From: Ganoderma boninense | Lineage: Eukaryota; Basidiomycota; Agaricomycetes; Polyporales; Polyporaceae | Direction: 5' to 3' | NCBI GenBank assembly: GCA_002900995.3 | Contig: CM035315.1 | Span: 1,528,812 to 1,592,811, forward strand | DNA length: 64,000 bases | Part shown: in pieces, positions 12,108-22,387 of the stretch | Numbering within the stretch: the stretch's first letter is position 1 | How the letters are laid out: every line of letters starts with the position of its first letter | Notes under the pieces: generated by a model | Databases searched by the model: none | Seen by the model: the letters and a program-made list of their open reading frames with translations, nothing else | Told to the model about the DNA's origin: nothing | Translations under genes and position numbers: made by a program

Positions 12108-12313
12108 CTCCATGAAGCTTCTGACGACTGGAGACCGATCTGAACCTCTTCGACTGGCTTCCGCTGTCGTCACTGTACGAGAAGAATATGCGGCTGAACC
12201 GAGGGTGCCATGGCTCGCATCCCCAGTTACGTTGAGGTCAGCGTCAGAAGCTTGTGGGCGGCTCCTGGGATGGTAGTACCAAGCTGATGAAGACGCTCGA
12301 ACTTGAAGTCGCG

Positions 12314-12320
12314 TATAAAT
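12314..12320 (+). promoter_or_regulatory. TATA-like element before UstYa-2
   Basis: TATAAAT in GCGTATAAATTTCC lies 46 bp before the ATG at 12366. It is rather close to the start codon for a fungal TATA box. Confidence 0.4.
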
Positions 12321-12365
12321 TTCCATCGGAAGTAGCACTCGACAGACATAGCGACACCTACAGTC

Positions 12366-13042
12366 ATGCAAGTTCTCCTTCGCTTCCGTCCCAGCCTTCG
12401 ACCCATTTTCGTCGTCACGATGCTCATTTGTGGCGGAATCCTCCTCGCGACGAGCGTCCTCGCTGTCATATTCAACGTGATGCAGACTCGACGGACCCAC
12501 CTAGCAGACGCTGTCGAGAAGACGCGCCTCCCCGCGAATACAGTGAGCCGTTTACTATGCATATCCATTTGTCAGTTCCCTCACCTACACGGGCAGGCTT
12601 TGTCGGCGAAGACTACCCCATGTACTACCCGCTCGACATCCGCCACGTCCTCCTTGTTCCGGAGGACTCGGTGCATTATGGTATCGTCGGCCCAGACGCC
12701 GACGCGGAATGGGAGTCCATTCCCCCGCCGGGGAAGGGTTTCGTACAGCTGGGTCCTGGGAGGACGTTCGGGATCGCGCTGTATCACCAGATGCACTGTC
12801 TGGACCTCATCCGGCGCGCCGTTGGCGATAAGAACTACACCAAGCACGTCCACCATTGCTTTAACTACCTCCGTGAAGCGGTCCTCTGCGAGGCCGACAC
12901 CGCGATTGAGCCTGTGCTTACTGGTAGCCGGAGCAGTGACGTCGACGGGACCAGGATGATAGCGTCGGGACGAACTTGCAAGGACTGGACGCAGGTGTAT
13001 GCGGCGGTGAAGGCGGCCCATGAGGATGAGTCGAACGTGTGA
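12366..13042 (+). CDS. UstYa/DUF3328-family protein 2
   Basis: The start at 12366 gives a basic N-terminus and one TM helix (FVVTMLICGGILLATSVLAV). The luminal domain starts FVGEDYP and carries YHQMHCLDLI near 12784-12813. The second motif, HVHHCFNYLREAVLC, is near 12847-12891, and CKDW near 12976. These are both UstYa family motifs. The exon junction is awkward. The obvious donor at 12543 (GTGAGC) with the acceptor at 12596 leaves the frame off by one. A weaker donor at 12550 (GTTTAC) restores frame with a 47-nt intron. A one-base indel in exon 1 is the alternative, because UstYa-1 and UstYa-3 both use a phase-1 intron here. The gene lies between UstYa-1 and peptide gene 3, all on the plus strand. 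Confidence 0.82.
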
Positions 13043-13183
13043 GTCGGACACTGGCAAGGGGAAAGGGAGTTTAGCGGGGTTTAGGACATTCTTGACGCAG
13101 GGTTAATTGGTGTGACACTGTGTAGCAAACCTTGGTCTCGGTTGTTCATTGGCTCAGGTCGCGCAAATTAGCGCAGAGAGTCC

Positions 13184-13190
13184 TATAAAA
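13184..13190 (+). promoter_or_regulatory. TATA box of peptide gene 3
   Basis: TATAAAA in GAGTCCTATAAAACCC lies 95 bp before the ATG at 13279. It matches the spacing and core of the elements before peptide genes 1 and 2. Confidence 0.6.
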
Positions 13191-13278
13191 CCCCCACCCG
13201 AGGGTCAAGTGGAGGTCAGTGCAAGCACATCCCCCAGCACTTCGAAGCACAAACCTCATACTCCTCAGCTCTACAGAC

Positions 13279-13581
13279 ATGCGTGGCCTCCTTGCTATCG
13301 TCTTCACCGTTCCTTTCTTCGTGTTGGCAGCGCATGCTGCCCCTGCCCCTCCGAGTCCCGGTGTGGGTAAGTCATGCATTTCGTTTTCGCCATACGGTGC
13401 TCTGGCTCACCAGGTTTTTACAAGGTGACGGCATCTGGCTCTGCCATGGTTGTGCCGGTATGCATTATATCCCCCGAAAGCTCTTGAAACGGATTTCTGA
13501 CAATAGATGTGGATATCAGAAGCTGAGGCGTCCGCCAGCCCCGACGCTAGCCTCACCCCGGCCGTTGAACATTCGACCTAG
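13279..13581 (+). CDS. Small secreted peptide precursor, copy 3 (60 aa)
   Basis: The exons are 13279-13366, 13426-13458 and 13520-13581. The introns are 59 and 61 nt, both phase 1, and the total is 183 nt including TAG. The signal peptide begins MRGLLAIVFTVPFFVLAAHA and is followed by APAPP. The core is GDGIWLCHGCA, with a CxxC pair and an adjacent Trp. The tail EAEASASPDASLTPAVEHST resembles that of copy 2. The exon 2 acceptor is chosen to keep the GDG-type core seen in copy 1. An upstream AG at about 13414 would give a different peptide (reading FYKVTASG), so RNA evidence should decide. It lies 236 bp downstream of UstYa-2 on the same strand, the closest peptide-UstYa pairing in the window. 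Confidence 0.66.
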
Positions 13582-14214
13582 CTCCGTCGTTTGCCATGAG
13601 TAGCCGGTGAGTCCAGATATCAATGCTCAAGCTCACTTTTTGCAACGATACTGATAGTATTCATATGATTATAGAAACTTCGGTGCAAATAGAATTTTTG
13701 GGGTGGTCGAGACGTGTATAGTCGCAGCCTGAGAGTCGTTCGTAAGATATCTAGAGGAAGGCAATTGGAATACAATTGTTATACATATCACGAAGTTGGC
13801 AGGGACTTTGGCCTAGATTGAAGCACAGTTGAATGGCAGGTTAACTCATTGACAAGTTGACGGATGCATCGCTGTTAGCAAGTTAAGCCCAATAGGACGA
13901 GGAGCCACATGAGTCGTGACTACGGACACGCACCATGTCTCTATCCTACCATCTATCCGGCCGCTTGATAGAACGAATATAAAAATAGATAGGCTTGCGT
14001 TCGCGTACCGCCGCAAGTAACAACGGTCGTGGTCCAGGCCTCAGGCTGAGCAACGTCGACATCTAGGCTCGATGAAGCTGCCCTTGCCACTTACCTCCGA
14101 TGCTCCTCCGGTTACGGCAGACCGCCACGACTGGCAAATTAGATACACATCCGCCACTGCGCTCGATTAGAAAGGAAGCTTCAACACCCCGAATGTACCC
14201 TCGACGCTCGAACT
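13582..14214. other. Intergenic region
   Basis: A TATA-like string (GAATATAAAAATAG near 13974-13987) is present without a recognisable gene behind it. No other feature is seen. Confidence 0.35.
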
Positions 14215-15183
14215 TCAGTTTTCTCCACTCTTGGAAATGCAGTCCACGGCATGGTACTGGTTCATCCTGAACCCCGTCTTGACCACCGAGCCGGAAGTGG
14301 ACGCTGCATGTAAGGTGAGCCGGACGCCTGAATTGCAGCACGACCCGAGGTGGAAGTGTAACTTACTTCGGGTGGTAACCCCCTGGAGCGGGACGTGCAC
14401 TAAGCAGTCATCATCAGGACAGCGCAACTCGAAATAGATGCGCGACCTCGAGGGGCAATAGAAAGGGCGGGATTCGCTGTCTTTCCCCGGCACGAAGTAC
14501 ACCCTATCGAGGAACGTCATGTCCAGACCCTCGCTTGGCTGCTTGGCGGGGAGCAGATAGACGTCCACGCCTTGGCCCTGGCCCAAGCGCGTAGTATTGC
14601 TGTGTGCGACGAAGGTGCAGTTCTCGAGGCCGTAGTCAAGCACCCGTGTCTCCATTACGGCGCGGATCTGGGGGAAAGGAATACGGTCTGTCAGCTTGTC
14701 TTCGTAGCACAGTTGTTGAACTCTTACTGGACCGCCGAAGGTTAGTGTGACCTCATCGTCAGGTGCATAAACACGGTCCAGCTGCGCCTTGGACCCTTCC
14801 CGTGCGTCGTAGGTGTAGAAGTTGTCAGGGAACGTCCCACGATTGAGACATTGGGATGGATCGTGGGCGACGGTCTCCAACCCGATGTATACGTTGGGGT
14901 ATTCGAGGGGCCGCATCGTTGTAGAATCGCCATAGCGCGAGGAGACCGTGACCCATGCCGAGAGGAAAGTAAGGTTGATCGCAGAGATCGCGAGAGAAAG
15001 GACGAGGGAGAGTGTCAAGGCCTTCCATGCTGTAGCCTCGGAAAGCCACGCAAACTTCGTGCAGGTCGTGCGGCTAGTCGACTTGGAGTGCCATCCAATG
15101 TCCTCGGGAGTGAGCAACTCGATGTCGTCTGGCTCTGAGGTCTGCGGAGATGGGAGCAAGCGGGAGTACTCAGGGTAGGGCAT
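14215..15183 (-). CDS. Single-TM membrane protein, basidiomycete conserved type
   Basis: A start at 15183 (MPYPEYSRLLPSPQ) gives an acidic cytosolic N-terminus with a leucine-rich acidic patch. One TM helix (LSLVLSLAISAINLTFLSAW) is near 14940-15005. A long extracellular or luminal domain follows, with YIGLETV, CLNRGTFPDNFYTYD and VYAPDDEVTL. Two introns stay open in frame and are easily read through. One lies near 14660-14730 (GTAAGA..CCCCCAG). The other is close to the C-terminus (GTAAGTTACAC..ATTCAG, about 14330-14370). Similar proteins with a single TM and a beta-rich C-terminal part occur widely in Agaricomycetes. I suspect a But2-C-terminal-like domain but cannot confirm it. Function unknown. 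It sits inside block A and may be a bystander. Confidence 0.72.
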   Translation of the reverse strand: MPYPEYSRLLPSPQTSEPDDIELLTPEDIGWHSKSTSRTTCTKFAWLSEATAWKALTLSLVLSLAISAINLTFLSAWVTVSSRYGDSTTMRPLEYPNVYIGLETVAHDPSQCLNRGTFPDNFYTYDAREGSKAQLDRVYAPDDEVTLTFGGPVRVQQLCYEDKLTDRIPFPQIRAVMETRVLDYGLENCTFVAHSNTTRLGQGQGVDVYLLPAKQPSEGLDMTFLDRVYFVPGKDSESRPFYCPSRSRIYFELRCPDDDCLVHVPLQGVTTRSKLHFHLGSCCNSGVRLTLHAASTSGSVVKTGFRMNQYHAVDCISKSGEN

Positions 15184-18100
15184 TCTACAAGTCTCAAAAG
15201 AAGCAGATGGCGCACCTCTGTAGTATACGTAGTCGTGCTCTTGAAGGTTGTGTCGAAATGCCTGGCGCCCTTCTGGCAGATAGCCGCTAATAAAGAATGC
15301 AATGAATATTTTCGGTGTTGAGTGGCCCATGTTGAACGGGAGTCTCGCGGCGTCCATTCGGGATTGGTTAGCTGTGGCTGCGGCCTGCCCGAACCTCAGG
15401 CTCAGGTGCATCGATCGCGCCCGTGGTCAGACGCCTGCCGGTACCAGATGGTAAACGGCATTGAACCATCCATTTGCCTCCCGAGGTGACGGAATGTGGA
15501 GGCACGGGGTTCTCCAAGACACAGAGCACATGGATCCATTCTTCCAGTGGTTCGGGCACCGAGGTACCCCCTCGACTCGGACGTCAGCAGGACAACTCGA
15601 ACTGCACCTTCCTCAGATCAATCCAAGAAGAAGAGGTGTACGGCAATATGTCGCTGTCCACGATGTCTACGCGCCATTGTCATATCCCATAGATATTGCC
15701 AGTTTGTGCGACTCGCCACCTTTTCATCCCGTCGAGGCTGTAGTCGTCTTTACCTGGGGGGACCGGCCCGCGTTGGGATGCACCCAGTCAGAAGCAAGTT
15801 AGCCTGAGAAGAGATGAAATATCGCTGGTAGCAGGTAACGCAGAGAGACGTTTCGTAACTCGGTAAGACTCACGGGCAACTTGCATGACTGCATTTACTA
15901 GATCGAGGCGGTGGTCTGGTAGTAAAAGGGGCAATTGGAACTCCAGAGACCCTCGCCGAGTCTGCCACGGCGCCGGTCACCGGTGGCGCCGCGGACACGC
16001 GCGCTTAATGAAGCGCTTCGGGCCAACAGGCCGAGTCCCGACCTGTCCTGACCTTCTCCTTCCCCGAATCTGAAGTTCTGAACCTCGTTGGTCGTCTCTC
16101 GAATCTTTTCCTTCTCTTCTTTCGCGCATCTACCTGGCAAAAGGAATGACGAGATTTAGTGGATGGTGGCAGGATACCGGCCGTATGTGTCACACAACTG
16201 AACGTCGAAGAAGATGCCCTTGATCTAGCTCGCTGCCAGCCAAGAGCGGCATTACCGTAATGCACTGATACAAGACTACCGCCGGTGTCGATGAGGTCAG
16301 AACGAATCACTACTGGACGATGCGCGAGAGGCTTGAATACATAGGCAAGGATCCCCGAGCTCTGGATATTCCTTGGAGCTCTCATCACTTTGGCAACTAG
16401 CAACTACGCCGTATCAACGAAACATACACCTCCTCTTGGTCTGCCAAGTCGGGACCCCTGGTGTCTGGATTTTTGCTCGCGAATCATACTGGTTGAATCC
16501 GGACTGGCGGCTGTAACTCCGAAGAGTTCATCGCCGCGTGCCCCCGGTCGTCCTGTGCAACCTCCTGTGCCCTTGGACCTAGGATCCTTGTATTGGTGCG
16601 ATGCGAGATGCGCATGAGGACTCTTGGTTGCATCTCGAGGCAGATTGTCTGGAACAAGAGAGACGAGATGGAGGATTGTGAGTATTCAATGTGCTTCGTC
16701 GTCGCTTGCAAGATCCGTAACACTCCGGCTCAAGCCCCTTCTGTTGATAGTGGATTGTTATGTGAACCAAGATTTCGGTTCCATCTTCCGAAGGAGCATA
16801 TCTCGCCTTCGAATCGAGGTCCGCAAAGTCATGTTCGCGCACGTCACGGGAACAAAACGCTGGAATCGTCCGGGGAGCGCAATCTTCCTTTGCGACGTGT
16901 CCGTCTGCTTGCCGCCCTCGGACACCTTTGTCCCCATCCGCACGTCTACTTATGTTCCATGGGCGAACTGCTGCTGTCATGGGGTGCGGAGGCGCGCGGG
17001 TGAGCACAAGGTCACGCCCATGCTGGGGCTGTCAATGTCTTTCTACAGCTGAGCTTCGTTCGATTATTCCTTTGTGTCCCTCGTGATTTCCACACGTGCT
17101 TGCGGTTAAGTGGAAACCCTATCTGAGAATGACGTTGCTGCGACCAAGGCCGCAATCCATCCCATCCAGTCCCGCTTCTGTCCAGGAGTTCGCACCGTCG
17201 GGCCTCGGCACTCTTCTTTATCGTCTTCTCACTCTCAGTTAGCGGATGTTGCGAAGTGACAGGGTGGGTGGCTCCTGTCGCGGCAGCTCGCCCCTTCGAG
17301 AAAGCATGTGAGTTTCTGCAGACCGGGCATGCCTTCGAATGTCATGAAGACAACGTCACTGCGGGGATCACTGCAGAGAGTACTCTCAGCTCCTAACTCG
17401 AGCCTGCTTGATAGTGTCGTCCCTTTCGACACATGAGGGTATGCTTCTCACTCTTGACAGGTTTTCTTTCTCTAGAAGACTGGCGTACGCATCGCTCCCC
17501 CGCCTCTTTTTCCATTCGAAGCCGACTCGGCAGCGTGTTCGAGTCCGCTGAGCTGAGAGTCAGTAAGTGCGGAGTCATTAAATGCATACTGGGCCGACCA
17601 CAACTGTGCTGACCTGACGCAATTGCAGAACACATCGTACTTTCCTTGGTGTCAAAGCTAGACTTCTCGCTGTCGCTCGCTGTCGAGCCCAACTGGATTC
17701 ACCAGGGCATCTCGGATGGTCACCAGATGCCTGTCATCCATCCGCCGCATGGGGCCCTCATGACCCCGCACTGGCAGAGACCCTGATATCCGGGTGTTTG
17801 ATAAACTGTCACGTCTTTACAGCTCCTTCTGCCTGTTCAGCACTCCACGTCGGACATCGCGGGAGGTTATTGATGGCACCCCGTATCTGGTGCCGGCAGC
17901 CCAAGCCGCACGGAGAAACACTCCCGCGTTCATGGTCCGTGGGCCAAGATGCTCCCTTTGGCAAACATGCTCCCCTCAGACCAAAACAAACCACAGCGCG
18001 GATCTCTTCCCGGCTCCCCATGGCATTTCGTTATGGATGACATCGCGTTTGGGGCGACATCCCCCGTCCCTGGGTCTCGCGTCCAATGCGAGGTGCGCCA

Positions 18101-18393
18101 TCTTCGCCCGCGAATCGCAGGACGATGGACGTTACGAGCGCATTCTGTCCGCCCAACCTTTTTCGCCGTCTCCCCAGCTCACGCCCACGCCATCCGTGTA
18201 CCCGACGGCGGCGCTCCCCCTGGAAAAATTACCCGCGAACGTCCCCCTCGGCGCCGTCCTCCTCGCCTTCCCCGACGCTTCCCGCGGCAGCTCGTCCTTC
18301 TCGGCCGACCCAAATCCCTAACAAATGCCGCGGCTGCGCCCTCGTTCATTCCCCGCACCGCCCCGACCACACCCTCCACTCGGTTCAGCTACG
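15184..18393. other. Long gene-poor stretch
   Basis: About 3.2 kb without a convincing gene. A minus-strand frame near 17235-17432 has a leucine-rich run (MTFEGMPGLQKLTCFL) reminiscent of the end of an F-box/LRR protein and may be a relic. The other frames have no domain. The right end is the upstream region of the seven-TM gene. Confidence 0.35.
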
Positions 18394-19781
18394 ATGCTTT
18401 CCAACGATGTTGCAGCACTCCTCGGATTCGGCTGTGAAGCGGTATTGTGGGGTACGTGCATCGGGTCTTCTACTCCTTCGCGCGATCGTTCAAGGCATGC
18501 ATTTCTGACGGTTTGATTGCCTGCACACAGGGTCATACACCGTTCTGTTCATGGCCTCCAGCGTCCTCTTGCTGCGGCGTTTCAAGGCGCCCCGCCGCAA
18601 GCTCAACGTCCCGATTTTCCTCGCCAACTGTCTACTCTACTCCTCATGCACCGCGCACTTCGCACTTGAATTCAACCATTATTATTTGACCTTGGTGAGC
18701 TCCCCTCCCTTGAGCAGGCCGCGGCGCCTTCCACTGACCGGGAGCGCGGGGCAGAACGCCACGGGCGTCGACCACTTCGCAGACGAGACCATGCCGCTCC
18801 TCGGCGCCGACATCCTCATCTCGTTCTGCGACCTCCTGGGCGACCTCATCCTGCTATACCGCTGCTGGGTAATCTGGGGCAAGAACCACTGGGTCGTCGC
18901 TTCCCCCTCCTCACCGCGACCGTCGGCTTCGGTGAGCCTCCCAAATCCCTCCGCACCTCTCCATGTCTCTGTCTCGCGCGCCATCTCCCTCCCATCGCCT
19001 GATCACTATGCCGTTGGGACTGACCCCGCGCCTCATCCCACCCGCAGGCTGCATCATGGGCGTCGCGCACCTCGTCCTCACCATGGACCCCACCTCGCCC
19101 GTACCACCCGCGGCGCTCGTCCCGCTGGGGCTCGCGGGGTACGCGCTGCCGCTCGCGACGAACTGCATGGCGACGGCGCTCATCGCAGGGCGGCTGTACG
19201 CGAGCGCGCACAGCGCGGAGAAGCGCGTCGGCGCGCTGATGAGCGGGACGATGCGCGCGGCGCAGCGCGCGGTCGAGATCATCGTCGAGAGCGGCGCGCT
19301 GTACCTCGCCGTGCAGCTCGTCTTCGTCGTGCTCTTCGCGATGGGCCACCCCGCGCAGGCGATCCTCGCGGTCATCGCGGTGCAGATCTACGTGAGTTCC
19401 TCCACGCTTGTCCATATCCCAGTGCGACGACGGGCTGGTGAGGATGTCGGAGAGGGGAGAGGGAGAGGGGAGAGGGCTGACTGGCATATACATATACAGG
19501 GCATCGCGCCGACGCTGATCGTCATCCGTGTCGCGCTGGGCATGTCGAGCGACCACACCATGCCGTTCATCAACCACTCGGCCACGCAGATCGCCATCGA
19601 GTCCGAGGGTACGGGCGCGCAAGGCCGCGCGACGTTCATCCCAGCCATGCTGCCGATGCGCACGACCGACACGGACACAACCGACGACACTGGGCGGACG
19701 ATGGGCACGCAGCGGAGCAGCGACTTCGTGGAGCTGAAGCGGTTCGACTCCGATCTGGGCGGACTCGCCATCGCTGTGTAA
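18394..19781 (+). CDS. Seven-TM orphan membrane protein, copy 1
   Basis: The start at 18394 reads MLSNDVAALLGFGCEAVLWG. A phase-1 donor follows at 18452, and the next exon continues SYTVLFMASSVLLLRRF. Successive hydrophobic segments are FLANCLLYSSCTAHFALEF, LISFCDLLGDLILLYRCWVI, CIMGVAHLVLTM, LGLAGYALPLATNCMATALI, ESGALYLAVQLVFVVLFAM and ILAVIAVQIY. After the last intron comes GIAPTLIVIRVALGM and a polar tail to 19781. That gives about seven helices, a receptor-like or carrier-like topology. I recognise it as a basidiomycete-type hypothetical family and assign no function. Its partner in tail-to-tail position is UstYa-3. The same pair recurs at 49045-51373, with the first intron in the same place. 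Confidence 0.8.
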
Positions 19782-20069
19782 GGGTCTCTTTGGTCCCTAT
19801 TGCTTGGACCTTTTCGTGCAAAAGGTTGGTGAAAGTGTGTCGACGTCGTTCTCTTGGGCACGACCTTCTCTCCCGAACTGTCGTCAATCCCTGTATGTAC
19901 GCTACAAGTGTATAGTCATGTGTAATGCGTAATAAGTCGTAGTTCGCTATCGTCTCCCCCATAAACCCTTCTTCTCCAGAACGTGTTCATTCCAAGACCA
20001 AGCCATTGCAACATCCCATCATAACACACAAGGACCACAAACAACCCTCGCATTGCCTCCGCTCTACCC

Positions 20070-20814
20070 CTACACACGAACCGGCCCCGCGGGGTGCGCG
20101 TCCAAGTACTCCCTCAGCACCCGCCAGTCCCTGCACTCATGCATGCTCCCCACGCCGCCCGCGGCGTGCGTCCAGCGTCCGCCGCGCAAGCCGGGCTCGT
20201 CCGCCTCGAGCGTCGTGTCCGCGTGGCAGAGCACGATCTGCAGCATGTAGCGCAGGCAGTGCTCGACGTGGTGCGCGTACCCCGTGCGGTTCGTCGCGAA
20301 GCCCACGCGGAAGACGTCCAGGCAGTGCAGCTGGTGCACCATCGACACCAGGAACGTCGCCGTCTCGTTGGCCTGCGCGGAGCCCGAGGTACTAGCAGGG
20401 GAGAGCGCGACCGCGACGTCGGTGAAGCCGTCCGAGGCGGGGAAGAGCGTCGCCCAGTCCGCGTCGGCGTACAGGGAGAAGCCAGGCTCGCCGGACTGGA
20501 GCGTCATCTGGACCGCGGGGAGGTCAATCGGGAGCTGGGTGGGGAACTTGCTGGGGGTCTCGGTGTGGTATGCCGCTATGTTTCAGAGGGCGTCAGGGTT
20601 GTGTATAATGTAGGTGAGGAGACAACTCGAGGGGTAGTGACTAAGGCTTACCCTGAGGCTGCCTGTTGGCGAAGTGGGACGAGTACAGGATGTAGAAGAC
20701 ATACACCGTCGAGAGCTGGATCGTGAAGGCGAGGACGATGCAGTACGCGAGAGGGGACCCCATGATGTCTCGAGTGGGGCGCATGTTGGGCGACATATCC
20801 CGGATGAAGCGCAT
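20070..20814 (-). CDS. UstYa/DUF3328-family protein 3
   Basis: The exons are 20814-20652 and 20575-20070, joined by a 76-nt phase-1 intron; together they encode 222 aa in an intact frame. One TM helix (YCIVLAFTIQLSTVYVFYIL) follows a short N-terminus. Starts at 20763 or other internal Met codons are possible. The motifs are VHQLHCLDVF (near 20310-20340) and HHVEHCLRYMLQIVLC (near 20222-20270). A C-terminal CRDW precedes RVLREYLDAHP. It is clearly closer to UstYa-4 than to UstYa-1 and 2, since VGFATNR and HHVEHC are shared. It converges with the seven-TM gene, with 288 bp between the stop codons. Role inferred from the family: oxidative modification of a ribosomal peptide in the secretory pathway. 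Confidence 0.88.
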
Positions 20815-21784
20815 GTCAGGCGACCGAGGGTGATGGGGACAAGTTCGCGAAGGGAGGGTCGGACGTACGGTCGGACTGTCGGTCTTGTTCAGAGGCTGCA
20901 GGGAGAAGGGAGTGGCGGTCTGCGCGAGCCGCAACATATCCGGATATTCCTCCCGAGCAACGTCTATCTTGCACGGAAGCACATATTCACGAGGGCCGTC
21001 GCGCACCAAAACGTGGCTCTGGATGGACGTAGTTAGATGGTAAACTTCCCGCTGTTCTCTCTGTAAGGTACGTGCTAGGCGAATCGTTTCTCGGCTGTGG
21101 AGGCGGCACACTCCGGGGGTACGTGCATAAGGGAAAGAAGCACACCACGAGGCGAAGTAACCCCTGCGATCGTACCGCAGCAATCCCGACCCCCGAATAG
21201 TAGCGAGCGAAGTCTATAGTCAAAAGCGTGTTCAGCCACAGCATTGAGATAAGCGAGGGCGTACCATTTGGCTTTGACAGGAACAAGACGGTCTCTGGCC
21301 TGCGCAAGGCCTGCGACTGAAGAATCCTCCCAGGATGCATAGATGGCCGGATTGTTTTCGAAAACCACCTTCCGTGCGCGGCTGGTCGCCGACGACATCT
21401 GTCACACAAACGCATCGCGGGAGGAGTTCAGTGCGCAGGTCTATGTTGACATACCCGGTCCAGGGCCTGTGTGTTGTAGTACGGACCCCACAACGTGTTG
21501 TCGCAGCGGGGTGGCGCGGCGGGTGCAGTCGGAGTCAAAGTCGAGTCGGCTCTGGTCCTGGCGGGGGCGTTGTGTCGGCTCCGCCTGCTCGCGCAGCACA
21601 CGACTCTGTCAACTATGCTTCAATATACCACAGCCGGGGTTAGCGGAGCTGGAGATAGACCAACGTACGTCAGGGAAGCGCAGCGAACAGCTGGGCGGGA
21701 TGCAAGGTGTTAAGACGAGGAGAGGCGCAGAGCGAGACCCTCCCCTTGCATTGCGCCTCGTCTCTTGGATAGCAACTGCCGACC
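20815..21784. other. Shared upstream region of UstYa-3 and peptide gene 4
   Basis: This stretch separates the divergent UstYa-3 and peptide gene 4. No good TATA box was found close to the peptide start. The open frames here lack motifs. Confidence 0.4.
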
Positions 21785-22101
21785 ATGCGCGCAAACCTAC
21801 TAGCTGTGGTTCTGATCGTGTTCGCCGTGGGCATTCCGGCGTATCCAGCTCCGGAGCCAACTACGACGGGAGGTGGTAAGCTTCACTCCCCAGATAGAGA
21901 CGAGAAGCGCGTTCACTGACCCGGATTGCATCCTCAGGCGGAAAAGGACTGCTGTGGTGGGGTTGCGCTCATCAGGAGGTCCAAACAAGTATGTACGACC
22001 CGGGACATGGCGACTTCGAAGCTCAAACTGGGCCCTTTCAGCGGCATCCGATGTCATCTGCAAGTAATGCAGTGTGTGCGAACGGCTCGGAGGAGGTCTG
22101 A
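21785..22101 (+). CDS. Small secreted peptide precursor, copy 4 (56 aa)
   Basis: The exons are 21785-21875, 21938-21988 and 22073-22101, with introns of 62 and 84 nt, both phase 1; the total is 171 nt including TGA. The signal peptide begins MRANLLAVVLIVFAVGIPAY and is followed by PAPEPTTTGG. The core is KGLLWWGCAHQEVQ, with two Trp next to Cys. A second Cys falls in exon 3 (MCANGSEEV). The sequence is more divergent than copies 1-3, but the gene architecture, the intron phases and the Ala-Pro-x-Pro start are the same. The last acceptor (TGCAG at 22072) is chosen because it gives an in-frame short tail. It is divergent from UstYa-3 and faces the HMG-like gene. Confidence 0.6.
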
Positions 22102-22387
22102 GGTGGGTGCAGCCAACATTGTCTCAGAAGGATCGGAGTGACTCATCTGCAGACGAGCGATTTGGATGGGTCTACAGGACTGGGAGACTGGGACCGCGCG
22201 TTTGCACCGAGCTACATTATATTTCCGTGATTCTAATTACAAGCAGAATATCTGGGGGTTGTGGGATTGTCAGATACAGGCTGGAACGGTAACCAGAGCG
22301 CAACTCACCTAATGTGATGAATCTGTTGGCTATGCCGTGAACGAAGCAGTCATGAACTTGGAGTAATCAATGAAAGTGTGCTACGCC

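Noticed and set aside
17235..17432. Possible F-box/LRR remnant
   Set aside because: Only one leucine-rich run; no F-box and no neighbouring exons could be found.
18846..19622. Minus-strand frames opposite the seven-TM gene
   Set aside because: Antisense shadows rich in Arg and Asp; the plus-strand frame has regular helices and conserved introns.
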